From positions 1 through 48,930 of the forward strand of contig SAJS01000027.1 of the NCBI GenBank assembly GCA_004017535.1: a DNA stretch of 48,930 nt, given 5' to 3'. Made by a program: the position numbers and the translations under genes. Shown piece by piece: positions 40,966 to 48,930 of the stretch. The notes beneath the pieces are model-generated. The model was not told the DNA's origin, searched no databases, and worked only from the letters and a program-made list of their open reading frames with translations. Source of the stretch: Mesorhizobium sp. (GTDB lineage Bacteria > Pseudomonadota > Alphaproteobacteria > Rhizobiales > Rhizobiaceae). Position 1 is the stretch's first letter. Each line of letters begins with the position of its first letter.

Positions 40966-41796
40966 ATGTCAGCCCCAGAGCCCCGCACTTTCCGCGCCCT
41001 GTTCATTTCCGACGTGCATCTCGGCTCGAAAGCGGCCAAGGCCGATTTCCTGATCGACTTCCTGCGCTATCACGATGCCGAGATCATCTATCTGGTCGGC
41101 GATATCGTCGACGGCTGGCGACTGCGCCGCAGCTGGCACTGGCCGCAGAGCCACAATGACGTCGTGCAGAAGCTGCTGCGCAAGGCGCGCAAGGGCGCCT
41201 CAATCACCTATATCGCCGGCAATCACGACGAATTCGCCCGCCAGTTCCAGGGCGTGCATTTCGGCGGCATCGTCGTTGCCGACCGCGCCATCCACGAAAC
41301 CGCCGACGGCCGGCGCCTGCTCGTCATCCATGGCGACCAGTTCGACACAGTGGTGCACAACCAGCGCTGGCTCGCCTATCTCGGCGACTATGCCTATGAC
41401 ACGGCGATGCTGATCAACCGGGTGGTGACCAAGCTGCGCCATCTGCTCGGCCTGCCTTACTGGTCGTTCTCGTCCTGGGCCAAGGTCAAGGTGAAGAAGG
41501 CGGTGAATTTCATCGGCTCGTTCCAGACGGTGCTTTCGGAAGAAGCGCGGCGGTCGCATGTCGACGGCGTGATCTGCGGCCACATCCATCACGCCGCCAT
41601 CGAGAACTATGGCGAGGTGCAGTACATCAACACCGGCGACTGGGTGGAAAGCTGCACGGCGGTTGTCGAGCATTTCGACGGCCGCCTGGAGGTCCTGACC
41701 TGGGCGCATGTGCTGCCCGAATCTTCCGCCGGCAAGGATGTGCTGGTTCCGGTCGACATTATCGACCTCAAGGGCAGGGCGGCGAGAGCGGCCTGA
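40966..41796 (+). CDS. UDP-2,3-diacylglucosamine diphosphatase-like metallophosphoesterase
   Basis: A 276-residue calcineurin-like phosphoesterase of the LpxH-like group. Metal motifs are all visible: FISDVHLGS (DxH), YLVGDIVDGW (GDxxD), IAGNHDEF (GNHD), LLVIHGDQFD and GVICGHIHHAA (GHxH). LpxH cleaves UDP-2,3-diacylglucosamine in lipid A synthesis, but many alphaproteobacteria use LpxI for that step and this protein is longer than LpxH, so its substrate is uncertain. No lipid A gene is adjacent. The start is ATG 40966. Confidence 0.85.
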   Translation: MSAPEPRTFRALFISDVHLGSKAAKADFLIDFLRYHDAEIIYLVGDIVDGWRLRRSWHWPQSHNDVVQKLLRKARKGASITYIAGNHDEFARQFQGVHFGGIVVADRAIHETADGRRLLVIHGDQFDTVVHNQRWLAYLGDYAYDTAMLINRVVTKLRHLLGLPYWSFSSWAKVKVKKAVNFIGSFQTVLSEEARRSHVDGVICGHIHHAAIENYGEVQYINTGDWVESCTAVVEHFDGRLEVLTWAHVLPESSAGKDVLVPVDIIDLKGRAARAA

Positions 41797-42007
41797 ACGC
41801 GCCTGCCTGTCAAGGGGCGGCCGGGGTTCTAGCGCCTCTTCCCGAGTTGTTCACCAAGGCCGAAGCGCGGCATATTCCGTGCCGGACGAGGCCTTCAACA
41901 GCTTTGCCGCCAATCGATTGGTCCAGACAGTTCCGCCCTGTCTTGCCGCATGTTAGGGATTGGGACGCGTTGCAGGCCCCTAGAGCGCAACGCAATTGGA
42001 TCGATTC

Positions 42008-43222
42008 ATGTCGCTGCCGCCGCTCTCGCCCGAACAACGCATCAAGCCCAGCCATTTCGAACTACGCATCAGCCTGATCTTCGCCACCTTGTTTGTGTCG
42101 CAGGGAACGCATCTGCCTTACTTTCCGCTCTGGCTGCAGGCGAAGGGTTTTCAGGCCGAGCAGATCGCCGTGATCCTGGCGGCGCCGATGTTCCTGCGCG
42201 TGGTGACGACACCAATGCTGACGGCGCTTGCCGATCGGGCGAAGGACCGCGCCAATGTCTACATCGCACTGGTCGCGGCCTCGATGGCCGTCTCGGCGGG
42301 CTATTTCCTGCCGGCCACCTACGCGATCGTGCTTGCCGTGTCGCTGCTGCTCACCATCGTCTGGACGCCCCACTCACCGATGGCCGATTCGCTGGCACTG
42401 TCGGGCGTGCGGCGCTTCGGGTCCAACTACACGGCGATGCGCAAATGGGGTTCGATCGCCTATCTCTGCGCCAATATCGCGGGCGGATTCATCCTGGCGG
42501 CCACCGGCCCGCAGGCGGTTCCGGTGATCATCTTCGTGGCGCTCGGCGCGGCTTTGGTTGCGGCGTTGGCGGCGCCGCGCATGGGGCGGCCGCGTAAGGC
42601 CTCGCCGCTGTCGGCCACTGAAATCCAGCATAAGGCGCCCAGCCTGTTCAACGCCTATTTCCTCTATTTCACTCTGGGGGTCGGCATCATCACCGCCAGC
42701 CACGCCTTTCTCTACGGGTTCGTGTCGATCTACTGGAAATCGATCGGCATCGGCGATTCCGTCGTCGGCCTGCTATGGGCCTGGGGCGTGGTCTCCGAGG
42801 TCTGCATGTTCCTGTTTTTCAACCGCATTTTTTCGTCGGTCTCGGTGGCCAAGGTGATGGTGATCGCCGGCATCGGCTCGATCGTGCGCTGGATCGCCTT
42901 TCCGCTCGTCTGGCCGCTCGGGCTTGGCGTCGCCGGCTTCTTCCTGGTTCAGTCGCTGCATTCGGTCTCGGTCGCGATGGTGTTGATCGGCCTGCAGAAG
43001 ATGATCGGCGAGACGGTTTCCGAGGAGCGCACGGGCGCGGCGCAAGGCACAGCCTATTTCTTCAACGGCTTCTTCATGGCGGCGGTGACGCTCGCTTCCG
43101 GCCCGCTTTACGACCGCTTGGGCGTCGACGGTTTCTGGGCGATGATCCCGATCGCGATCGTCGGCATGGGGCTGATCGGTCTTGCCGCGCGCTCAGCCCC
43201 AAAGCTCCCTGTTGGGGGGTGA
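42008..43222 (+). CDS. MFS transporter (HcaT/phenylpropionate permease-like)
   Basis: A 404-residue 12-helix transporter. It begins MSLPPLSPEQRIKPSHFELR; the first membrane segment has the block LPYFPLWLQAKGFQAEQIAV, typical of the HcaT-like (MFS_1_like) group, and RKWGSIAYLCANI is the conserved loop of that group. The substrate is not known. The ATG at 42008 is preceded by a TTG extension to 41996. Its last 30 bases overlap the dipeptide epimerase gene on the other strand. No regulator is adjacent. Confidence 0.85.
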   Translation: MSLPPLSPEQRIKPSHFELRISLIFATLFVSQGTHLPYFPLWLQAKGFQAEQIAVILAAPMFLRVVTTPMLTALADRAKDRANVYIALVAASMAVSAGYFLPATYAIVLAVSLLLTIVWTPHSPMADSLALSGVRRFGSNYTAMRKWGSIAYLCANIAGGFILAATGPQAVPVIIFVALGAALVAALAAPRMGRPRKASPLSATEIQHKAPSLFNAYFLYFTLGVGIITASHAFLYGFVSIYWKSIGIGDSVVGLLWAWGVVSEVCMFLFFNRIFSSVSVAKVMVIAGIGSIVRWIAFPLVWPLGLGVAGFFLVQSLHSVSVAMVLIGLQKMIGETVSEERTGAAQGTAYFFNGFFMAAVTLASGPLYDRLGVDGFWAMIPIAIVGMGLIGLAARSAPKLPVGG

Positions 43223-44176
43223 AACCAGCGATCCCTGGTAGAGGAGGCCGGGCTCGCGATCGCGTGCGAGAAGCAGCGGGCCATCGAGGTCGACGAAGTC
43301 GGCATCCTGCGCCAGCAACACCGCCGGCGCCATGGCGAGCGAGGTGCCGACCATGCAGCCCACCATGATGCCGAAGCCGAGATCGCGGGCACGGTCGCGC
43401 AATCTCAACGCCTCCGTCAGACCGCCGGATTTGTCGAGCTTGATGTTGACGGCGTCGTAGAGACCGAGCAGCGCGTCGAGGTCCTTCGCCGCATGCACGC
43501 TTTCGTCGGCGCAGATCGGCACCGGATGCGCGATCCGGCCCAGGATGTCGTCCTTGCCCGCCGGCAGCGGCTGCTCGACGAGCGCAATGCCATGCTGCGC
43601 GGCGAAGGCCAGGTTCGCCTCGACATTTTGGTCGGTCCAGCCCTCATTGGCATCGAGGATGATGCGGCTTTCGGGGGCGGCCTCCGTCACTGCGCGAATC
43701 CGCGCTATGTCGTTGTCGCCGCCGATCTTGACCTTGAGCAAGGGCCGCGCGGCATTGGCACGCGCCTGCGCGGCCATGGCTTCCGGTTCGGCGAGCGACA
43801 GGGTGTAGGCGGTTTCGAGCGGCTTGGCTGAAACAGCGCCGATCGCCGCCGCCACGGGCGTGCCGGTCAGCTTGGCCTCCAGATCCCACAGCGCGCAATC
43901 TATGGCGTTTCGCGCGGCGCCTGCCGGCATGGCAGCGAGCAGCGCAGTCCGGTCGATGCCGCCAGCGATCTGGTCGCGCATCGCCTCGATGGACGCGCTC
44001 ACCCCCTCCATGGTCTCGCCGTAGCGCTTGTAAGGCACGCACTCGCCGCGCCCGGAACGTCCCCCGTCAGCAATCGTTACCGTGATGACTTCGGCCTCGG
44101 TTTTGGATCCGCGTGAGATGGTGAAGGTGCCGGCGATCGGGAATCGCTCCATTTCGACCGAAATGACACGCGCCAT
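43193..44176 (-). CDS. Dipeptide epimerase (L-Ala-D/L-Glu epimerase / DgcA-like)
   Basis: A 327-residue enolase-superfamily enzyme. Residues: Lys148 and Lys150 in LLKVKIGG, metal ligands Asp175 (ILDANEGW), Glu201 (LVEQPLPAG) and Asp224 (CADESVH), and the base Lys246 in NIKLDKSGG. The DLDGP block (Asp296, Asp298) is the pair that holds the substrate ammonium in L-Ala-D/L-Glu epimerase. Such enzymes recycle peptidoglycan peptides; an N-acyl-glutamate racemase role (DgcA-type) has been proposed for alphaproteobacterial relatives. The end overlaps the MFS gene. It diverges from the Mla operon by 77 bases. Confidence 0.87.
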   Translation of the reverse strand: MARVISVEMERFPIAGTFTISRGSKTEAEVITVTIADGGRSGRGECVPYKRYGETMEGVSASIEAMRDQIAGGIDRTALLAAMPAGAARNAIDCALWDLEAKLTGTPVAAAIGAVSAKPLETAYTLSLAEPEAMAAQARANAARPLLKVKIGGDNDIARIRAVTEAAPESRIILDANEGWTDQNVEANLAFAAQHGIALVEQPLPAGKDDILGRIAHPVPICADESVHAAKDLDALLGLYDAVNIKLDKSGGLTEALRLRDRARDLGFGIMVGCMVGTSLAMAPAVLLAQDADFVDLDGPLLLARDREPGLLYQGSLVSPPNRELWG

Positions 44177-44253
44177 AATTTTCTTCTCCGGCTATGCGGC
44201 ACCAGTCTGCCGGCAAATCGACACGCCAGTCCCGTCACGCTAAACAGGACGCC

Positions 44254-45441
44254 ATGTTGACCATCCGCAAACGCGACGCAAGCGGCGAGGCCGCCGAGAA
44301 CGGCGAGCATCGACCGCGCGTCGCCGTGAGGGAAGAGGGCGGGGTGCTGGGCTGCGCCTTTTCCGGCGTGTGGACGACGCGCACCGTGGCGGCGGTCGAT
44401 GCGGACATGCGCAAGATCGAGCAGAGAAGCGGCGCGAAGCAGCTGATGCTCGACCTTTCCCGTATCGAAAAGATGGACACGGCCGGGGCCTGGCTGATCG
44501 ACCGGCTGGCCAGCGCCTTCGAGAAGAAAGGCGTCGAGGTCCATTTGCAGGGGCAAAGCGAGGTCGCCTCGATCCTGCTAGGCGCCGTCGGCGACGCGGT
44601 CCGACGGGAGCCCGAATCGAGCCCGTCCGGGCCGCCCAACATCATCCTGCGCGCGCTGGAGCTGGTAGGCCGGCGGGTCTACGAGATGCGCGACGATTTC
44701 TTCGCCTCGATGAATATCCTAGGCGCCACGATCCGCGGCGCGCAGATGAAGCTCGGGCGCGGCCATGCGGTCAATCCAGCCGCGATCTTCAACCAGATCG
44801 ATCGCATGGGCGTCGGCGCAATCCCGGTGGTGACGCTGATGTCGGCCATCGTCGGCGCCATCGTCGCCCAGCAGGGCGCCTATCAGCTCAGCTATTTCGG
44901 CGCCAATATCTTCGTCGTCGACCTCGTCGGGGTGCTGATCCTGCGCGAGCTCGGCGTGCTGATGACGGCGATCATGCTTGCCGGTCGTTCGGGTAGCGCC
45001 ATCACGGCCGAGATCGGCTCGATGAAGATGCGCGAGGAGGTCGATGCGCTCAAGGTGATCGGCCTCAATCCGATCGGCGTGCTTGTTTTTCCGCGGCTCG
45101 TTGCGCTGGTGATCGGGCTGCCTTGCCTTACCATCATCGCCAATTTTGCCGCCCTTGCCGGCGGCATCGTTGCCGCCTGGCTCTATTCCGACATCCCGCC
45201 GGCTGCGTTCATCGACAGGCTGCGCGTCGCCATCGATCTCAGCACCATCTTCGCCGGCCTGATCAAGGCGCCGTTCATGGCCCTGATCATCGGCATCATT
45301 GCGTCTGTCGAGGGCATGAAAGTCGGGGGTAGCGCCGAATCGCTCGGCCTGCACGTCACCGCTTCGGTGGTGAAGTCGATCTTCATCGTCATCATCCTCG
45401 ACGGGCTCTTCGCCATGTTCTACGCAGCGATCGGCTTCTGA
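44254..45441 (+). CDS. mlaE: STAS-MlaE fusion: permease of a lipid ABC transporter
   Basis: A 395-residue protein. Residues 1-115 form a STAS domain (LMLDLSRIEKMDTAGAWLID, with the Asp-Thr of the STAS loop), fused to an MlaE/YrbE permease domain with several membrane helices, including AIPVVTLMSAIVGAIVAQQG, VLILRELGVLMTAIMLAGRS and the conserved EIGSMKMREEVDALKVIG. E. coli has separate MlaB (STAS) and MlaE; fusion is usual in alphaproteobacteria. Start ATG 44254. The ATP-binding subunit begins at 45443, one base after the stop. The system moves phospholipids between membranes to keep outer membrane asymmetry. Confidence 0.93.
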   Translation: MLTIRKRDASGEAAENGEHRPRVAVREEGGVLGCAFSGVWTTRTVAAVDADMRKIEQRSGAKQLMLDLSRIEKMDTAGAWLIDRLASAFEKKGVEVHLQGQSEVASILLGAVGDAVRREPESSPSGPPNIILRALELVGRRVYEMRDDFFASMNILGATIRGAQMKLGRGHAVNPAAIFNQIDRMGVGAIPVVTLMSAIVGAIVAQQGAYQLSYFGANIFVVDLVGVLILRELGVLMTAIMLAGRSGSAITAEIGSMKMREEVDALKVIGLNPIGVLVFPRLVALVIGLPCLTIIANFAALAGGIVAAWLYSDIPPAAFIDRLRVAIDLSTIFAGLIKAPFMALIIGIIASVEGMKVGGSAESLGLHVTASVVKSIFIVIILDGLFAMFYAAIGF

Positions 45442-45442
45442 G

Positions 45443-46255
45443 ATGGCGAACGGCAACGGCGCCACGGCAGCGGAGCACACGAACGATGGCGAGATCGTGC
45501 TTTCGGTTCGCGACGTCACCGTCGCCATCGGTGACAAGCTGATTCTCGACAAGCTTTCGCTCGACATCAAGCGCGGGGAAATCCTCGGCTTTGTCGGCGC
45601 CTCCGGCGCCGGCAAATCGGTGCTGCTGCGCACCATATTGGGACTGATGCCGAAGCAGTCGGGGACGATCAGCCTGTTCGGCGTCGATGTCGACAAGGCA
45701 AGCGACGCCGATCGCCTGCGCATCGATATGCGGCTTGGCGTCCTCTTCCAACATGGGGCGCTGTTTTCGGCGCTCACGGTACTGGAGAACGTGCAGGTGC
45801 CGATGCGCGAATATCTCGACCTGCCCAAGGCGCTGATGGATGAGCTCGCCATGCTCAAGATCGAGCTGGTCGGGCTGCCGACCGACGCCGCGCAGAAATT
45901 CCCGTCCGAACTTTCCGGCGGCATGATCAAACGCGCGGCGCTGGCGCGTGCGCTTGCGCTCGATCCCGACATCGTCTTCTTGGACGAACCGACCTCGGGG
46001 CTCGACCCGATCAGCGCAGCCGAGTTCGACGAGCTGGTCGTCAAGCTGCGCGACACGATGGATCTGACTGTCTACATGGTCACGCACGACCTAGACACGC
46101 TGTTCACCGCTTGCGACCACGTGGCGGTGCTCGGCAAGAAGAGGGTGCTGGTGGAAGGCACGATCGACGACATGCTGAAGAGCGATGAGCCGTGGGTGAA
46201 ATCCTATTTCCGCGGAAAACGCGCCCGGCAACTTGATCTTGCGGCGCGCGCATAA
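45443..46255 (+). CDS. mlaF: ABC transporter ATP-binding subunit of lipid transport
   Basis: A 270-residue ATPase. Walker A GASGAGKSVLL (about 51-61), the signature LSGGMIKRAALARAL, Walker B IVFLDEPTSGLDP and the His switch in YMVTHDLDTLF are all complete. A C-terminal tail after FRGKRARQLDLAARA is typical of MlaF-type. It drives lipid transfer with the STAS-MlaE permease (one base upstream) and MlaD (15 bases downstream). Confidence 0.95.
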   Translation: MANGNGATAAEHTNDGEIVLSVRDVTVAIGDKLILDKLSLDIKRGEILGFVGASGAGKSVLLRTILGLMPKQSGTISLFGVDVDKASDADRLRIDMRLGVLFQHGALFSALTVLENVQVPMREYLDLPKALMDELAMLKIELVGLPTDAAQKFPSELSGGMIKRAALARALALDPDIVFLDEPTSGLDPISAAEFDELVVKLRDTMDLTVYMVTHDLDTLFTACDHVAVLGKKRVLVEGTIDDMLKSDEPWVKSYFRGKRARQLDLAARA

Positions 46256-46269
46256 CGATAAGTGGGGCG

Positions 46270-47643
46270 ATGGAAACAAGAGCCAACTACGTAATCGTCG
46301 GCATTTTTACCCTGGGCGCGATCCTGGCGGCCTTCGCCTTCGTCTATTGGACGGCCGCGATCGGCGACAGGGGCGAGACGGCGCTGCTGCGCGTGCGCAT
46401 CCCAGGCTCGGCCTCCGGCCTCAGCCGCGGCAGCCTGGTGCTGTTCAACGGTGTCAGGGTGGGCGATGTGAAAAACGTCTATATCGATGGCGACGATCCG
46501 ACCGTCGCCATTGCCGACACCGAAATCGCCCGCTGGACGCCGATCACCAAGTCGACGCAGGCCGACATCGGACTGACCGGCCTCAGCGGCCAGGCCAATA
46601 TCGAGCTCAAGGGTGCCGACCCCAAGGAAGCCAGGCTGCTCGACGAGGCGGAGAAGGAAGGCAGGGTCGCCGAGATCGTCGCGAACCCGTCCGCGGTCAC
46701 CAACCTTTTGCAGACGGCGCAGAACATCTTTACCCGCGCCGACAAGGTGCTTAGCGAGCTCGAAGGTTTTACCAAGGACGTTCGTGAGCCACTGACGCAG
46801 ACGGTCAAGAACGTCCAGACCTTCTCGGACGCGCTGGCCAAGAATTCCGACGGCATAGACAAGTTCCTGTCGGCGGTGAGCTCGCTTTCGGATCAGCTGA
46901 AGAATGTCTCCGGCCGGCTCGACAGCACGCTGAAGGCCGCCGAAGGCCTGCTCAATTCCGTCGACAAGGACCAGATCAAGAGCATTGTGGCCAATGTCGA
47001 CACGGTGACGGCAAATCTGAAGGAGACTTCGAAGCAGTTCGACACCGTCATCGGCAATGTCAACACGGCGGTCGGCTCGATCAACGATTTCGCCAAGCAG
47101 ACGCAAGGGACACTGGCCAAGGTCAACGGCGTGCTCGACGGCATCGATCCAGCCGACGTCAAGGAGGCTTTGGCCAACATCCAGAAAGCCAGCGCCAGCG
47201 CCGACAAGGCGGCGTCGGACATTGCCAAGGTCACCGACAAGATCGCCAACCGTTCCGACGACATCAATGACACGATCAAGAATGCCCGCCAGCTTGCGCA
47301 GCGCCTCAACGACGCCTCGGTGCGCGTCGACGGCATCCTGGCCAAGGTGGACAAGATCCTCGGCTCCGGCGAGGCAGACGGCGTGATGGCCGATGCGAGG
47401 GCGACGCTCAAATCCTTCAAGCAGGTGGCCGACACGCTGAACTCCCGCCTCGGCACCATCGTCGACAACCTGTCACGCTTCTCCGGCCAGGGGCTGCAGA
47501 ACGTCGAGGCGCTGGTGCAGGACAGCCGCCGCTCGATCAATCGCATCGAGGAAGCGGTGACCGATCTCAGCCGCAACCCGCAGCGCATCCTGTCCGGCGG
47601 CGAGGGCGAGGTCCGGCAGTTCGACGGAAGGGCACGGCGTTGA
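46270..47643 (+). CDS. mlaD: MCE-domain lipid-binding protein (MlaD-like)
   Basis: A 457-residue protein with a single N-terminal membrane helix (VIVGIFTLGAILAAFAFVYW, residues 8-27) and an MCE domain (about 36-115: LSRGSLVLFNGVRVGDVKNV, IELKGADPKE). The rest, 140-445, is a long helical, repetitive region rich in Asn, Asp, Lys and Ala (LKETSKQFDTVIGNVNTAVG, NDFAKQTQGTLAKVNG). Long helical tails form tubes or coiled-coil bridges across the periplasm in PqiB/YebT-type MCE proteins. The GTG/ATG start is ATG 46270 with GGGG upstream. The tail is much longer than in E. coli MlaD (183 residues). Confidence 0.93.
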   Translation: METRANYVIVGIFTLGAILAAFAFVYWTAAIGDRGETALLRVRIPGSASGLSRGSLVLFNGVRVGDVKNVYIDGDDPTVAIADTEIARWTPITKSTQADIGLTGLSGQANIELKGADPKEARLLDEAEKEGRVAEIVANPSAVTNLLQTAQNIFTRADKVLSELEGFTKDVREPLTQTVKNVQTFSDALAKNSDGIDKFLSAVSSLSDQLKNVSGRLDSTLKAAEGLLNSVDKDQIKSIVANVDTVTANLKETSKQFDTVIGNVNTAVGSINDFAKQTQGTLAKVNGVLDGIDPADVKEALANIQKASASADKAASDIAKVTDKIANRSDDINDTIKNARQLAQRLNDASVRVDGILAKVDKILGSGEADGVMADARATLKSFKQVADTLNSRLGTIVDNLSRFSGQGLQNVEALVQDSRRSINRIEEAVTDLSRNPQRILSGGEGEVRQFDGRARR

Positions 47644-47713
47644 CTTCGGCCGCCGCGACCGCCAAGAAAATGAACCGCGAATGCGGGTTGATCGGGGACA
47701 ACGGGGATCGCGC

Positions 47714-48325
47714 GTGAAGTCGGTCAGGGTGGTAGCGGGTAGTTTGAGATCGTCCGCGGCGGCATTGCTGGTGCTTACGCTTGCCGGCTGTGCGGTCCTG
47801 GGCGGCAAGCCGGCGCCCCTCGACACGTTCGAACTGTCCGCGCCTTCGGTCGATGTGCATGCGCACAGCCGCCGCCAGATCCTGATCGCCCAGCCCTCGG
47901 CACTGAAGGCGCTGGACAGCCAGAACATCGTCATCAGGCCTTCGGACCGCTCGATCCAGTTCCTGAAAGGCGCGCAATGGGCGGACCGGCTGCCGCTGAT
48001 CGTGCAGGCGAGGCTGGCCGAGACCTTCCAGCGTTCCGGCAGCTTTGCCGGCGTAGGCAAGCCGGGCGAGGGGCTGGCGATAGACTACCAGATCATCGTC
48101 GAGGTGCGCTCCTTCGAGGTGCGCGTCAATGGCGGCGAGCATGCCGACGTCGACCTGTTCGTGCGCATCCTGAACGACCGCAACGGAGAGGTGCGCGCTT
48201 CGAAGAACTTCACCGCGAGCGCGCCGGTTTCCGGCAGAGGCAATGCGGCTTACGTGCGCGCGCTGGACAGTGCCTTCGGCCAGGCGGCGACCGACATCGT
48301 CCGCTGGACGGACCAGACGATCTAG
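47714..48325 (+). CDS. ABC-type transport auxiliary lipoprotein
   Basis: A 203-residue lipoprotein with lipobox LAGC (Cys26) and the ABC_trans_aux (DUF330/PqiC-like) fold: VLGGKPAPLDTFELSAP, LDSQNIVIRPSDRSIQFL, WADRLPLIVQARLAETFQ and DYQIIVEVRSFEVRV. It is the outer-membrane or periplasmic partner of MCE transporters. The GTG at 47714 with GGGGA upstream keeps the signal peptide; ATG 47681 would add 11 residues. It closes the four-gene Mla operon, 70 bases after the mlaD stop. Confidence 0.88.
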   Translation: MKSVRVVAGSLRSSAAALLVLTLAGCAVLGGKPAPLDTFELSAPSVDVHAHSRRQILIAQPSALKALDSQNIVIRPSDRSIQFLKGAQWADRLPLIVQARLAETFQRSGSFAGVGKPGEGLAIDYQIIVEVRSFEVRVNGGEHADVDLFVRILNDRNGEVRASKNFTASAPVSGRGNAAYVRALDSAFGQAATDIVRWTDQTI

Positions 48326-48331
48326 ACAAGG

Positions 48332-48672
48332 ATGAGCGAATCCCAAGTCATTCTCCGCAAATGGAACGGCCGCATCAGGACGGCCGATGAGGAGGCGTAT
48401 GTCGCCTACATCGTGAAGACAGGGTTGAAGGACTACTCAGAGACGCCCGCAACCTCGGCTGCCAGATGCTGATGCGCACTCTGGGCGACGGCGTCAGCGA
48501 AATCACCACGCTGAGCTGGTGGCGCGACATGGATGCCATTCGCGCCTTCGCCGGGCCGCAGCCGGAGCGTGCGGTCTACTACCCCGAAGACGACCGCTTC
48601 CTGCTCGACCGTCTGGAATTTGTCGAGCACCACCGGGTGATCGCGAGCGACATCCATCTCGGCGAGGCATAG
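48332..48672 (+). pseudogene. Antibiotic biosynthesis monooxygenase-like protein, frameshifted
   Basis: From ATG 48332 the frame reads SQVILRKWNGRI to KTGLKDYSETP, then leaves the family and stops at about 48473. A second frame continues GCQMLMRTLGDGVSEITTLS, WWRDMDAIRAFAG, YYPEDDRFLLDRLEFV, which is the rest of an ABM-like (dimeric alpha/beta barrel) protein. Adding one G in 'cccgcaacc' (near 48449, giving cccGGcaacc) joins them into one protein of about 113 residues. The gene is 341 bases, one short of a multiple of three. It follows the Mla lipoprotein stop by 6 bases, but is probably unrelated. Confidence 0.78.
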
Positions 48673-48775
48673 AGCATGATCCCGGAAAGAAGGTCAGCGA
48701 CGGCAAAGAGTTGCAGACCTTTCGGATTAAGACCATGCGACAAAACAAAGAGTCGGAGCGGGATGAATGACTCCA
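48672..48775. repeat. Degenerate rhizobial 'gagcatgatcccg' repeat
   Basis: The block 'agagcatgatcccggaaagaag' followed by 'gaccatgcgacaaaacaaag' and 'gagcgggatgaatgactcc' resembles a very common rhizobial intergenic element, by memory. Arms are imperfect here. No gene is supported in 48673-48836. Confidence 0.35.
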
Positions 48776-48836
48776 CTCCAATTCATCCTGCTGTAAGCGC
48801 CGGCTGAGCCGACAATCGACATCGTGGACATGAAAA

Positions 48837-48856
48837 AGGCGGGTCGAGACCCGCCT
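48837..48856. terminator. Tight inverted repeat ahead of the terminator
   Basis: AGGCGGGTC (48837-48845) and GACCCGCCT (48848-48856) form a 9-base-pair stem around a 2-base centre. It has no U tract of its own and is followed 15 bases later by a second hairpin with a U tract. Confidence 0.4.
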
Positions 48857-48871
48857 CAGACTGCTGACAAA

Positions 48872-48901
48872 CCCCGTCGAATTTCGGCGGGGTTTTGTTT
48901 T
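48872..48901 (+). terminator. Intrinsic terminator at the right edge
   Basis: CCCCGTCG (48872-48879) pairs with CGGCGGGG (48885-48892), with one T-G pair and an AATTT loop, followed by TTTTGTTTT. A strong plus-strand terminator for the Mla operon or the broken monooxygenase-like gene. Confidence 0.75.
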
Positions 48902-48930
48902 ATGTGGTTGAGCGTTTTGAGAAGTTGGCG

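Noticed and set aside
41797-42007. Possible short genes in the 211-base gap before the MFS gene
   Set aside because: No ribosome site or family-like sequence; only part of a 'tagagcgcaacgcaattgga' block typical of rhizobial intergenic DNA.
44719-46056. Minus-strand frame opposite mlaE/mlaF
   Set aside because: It spans two genes with intact motifs and has Ser/Arg shadow composition.
48829-48930. Open frame starting MKKAGRDPP over the terminators
   Set aside because: The frame passes through two hairpins and has no ribosome site; it is the terminator region read by chance.

Overview
The window looks like chromosomal DNA of a Mesorhizobium-like alphaproteobacterium (Rhizobiales). The base composition is GC-rich with strong G/C third positions. 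Typical rhizobial intergenic palindromic repeats occur near 61-210, 2122-2169, 13641-13796, 26157-26204 and 29436-29615. A B12-dependent ribonucleotide reductase (NrdJ), a chimeric malic enzyme with a phosphotransacetylase-like tail and FixK/FNR-type boxes fit the same group. No rRNA, tRNA, CRISPR array, prophage or insertion sequence was seen. Genus-level placement is inference.

Layout, left to right. 1-4.3 kb: purB, a DUF2171 gene, and a coupled pair of periplasmic binding protein and P1-family peptidase. 4.4-9.9 kb: a flavin reductase, then a MoxR/CoxE/XdhC/MocA-like maturation cluster for molybdenum hydroxylases, with no hydroxylase structural gene. 9.9-13.6 kb: secreted proteins of unknown role, a DUF1993 gene, a 54-aa DUF1127-like gene, an orphan set of hairpins ending in a strong terminator (possible sRNA or attenuator), and a J-domain-like gene whose only well-placed start is ATC. 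13.9-16.3 kb: an aldo/keto reductase and a class V aminotransferase.

16.3-20.9 kb, minus strand: a tight four-gene run of dimethylformamidase-like protein, class III aminotransferase, diamine-acetyltransferase-like GNAT and acetylpolyamine amidohydrolase. This is the best candidate for a little-described system, probably polyamine or amide catabolism. 21-30 kb holds mostly single genes: a frameshifted iron/2-oxoglutarate oxygenase, a GFA protein, a GNAT with an operator-like palindrome on its promoter, UppP with a hairpin leader, a NAGPA-type protein, a Tim44-like protein, a GH25 lipoprotein, and two minus-strand genes each with an FNR/FixK-type box.

30-37.5 kb: nrdJ with hicAB eight bases downstream; a tandem NrdR box pair lies in its long leader, and gltX is divergent and overlaps a DUF2865 gene tail to tail. 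37.6-44.2 kb: malic enzyme, an atypical SDR, an LpxH-like phosphoesterase, an MFS transporter and a dipeptide epimerase. 44.25-48.3 kb: an Mla-type lipid transport operon (STAS-MlaE, MlaF, MlaD, lipoprotein), followed by a frameshifted monooxygenase-like gene and a terminator.

Two genes (21240-22273 and 48332-48672) are each broken by a single missing base. They may be true pseudogenes or sequence errors. All functions are read from motifs and family knowledge; no database search was run.
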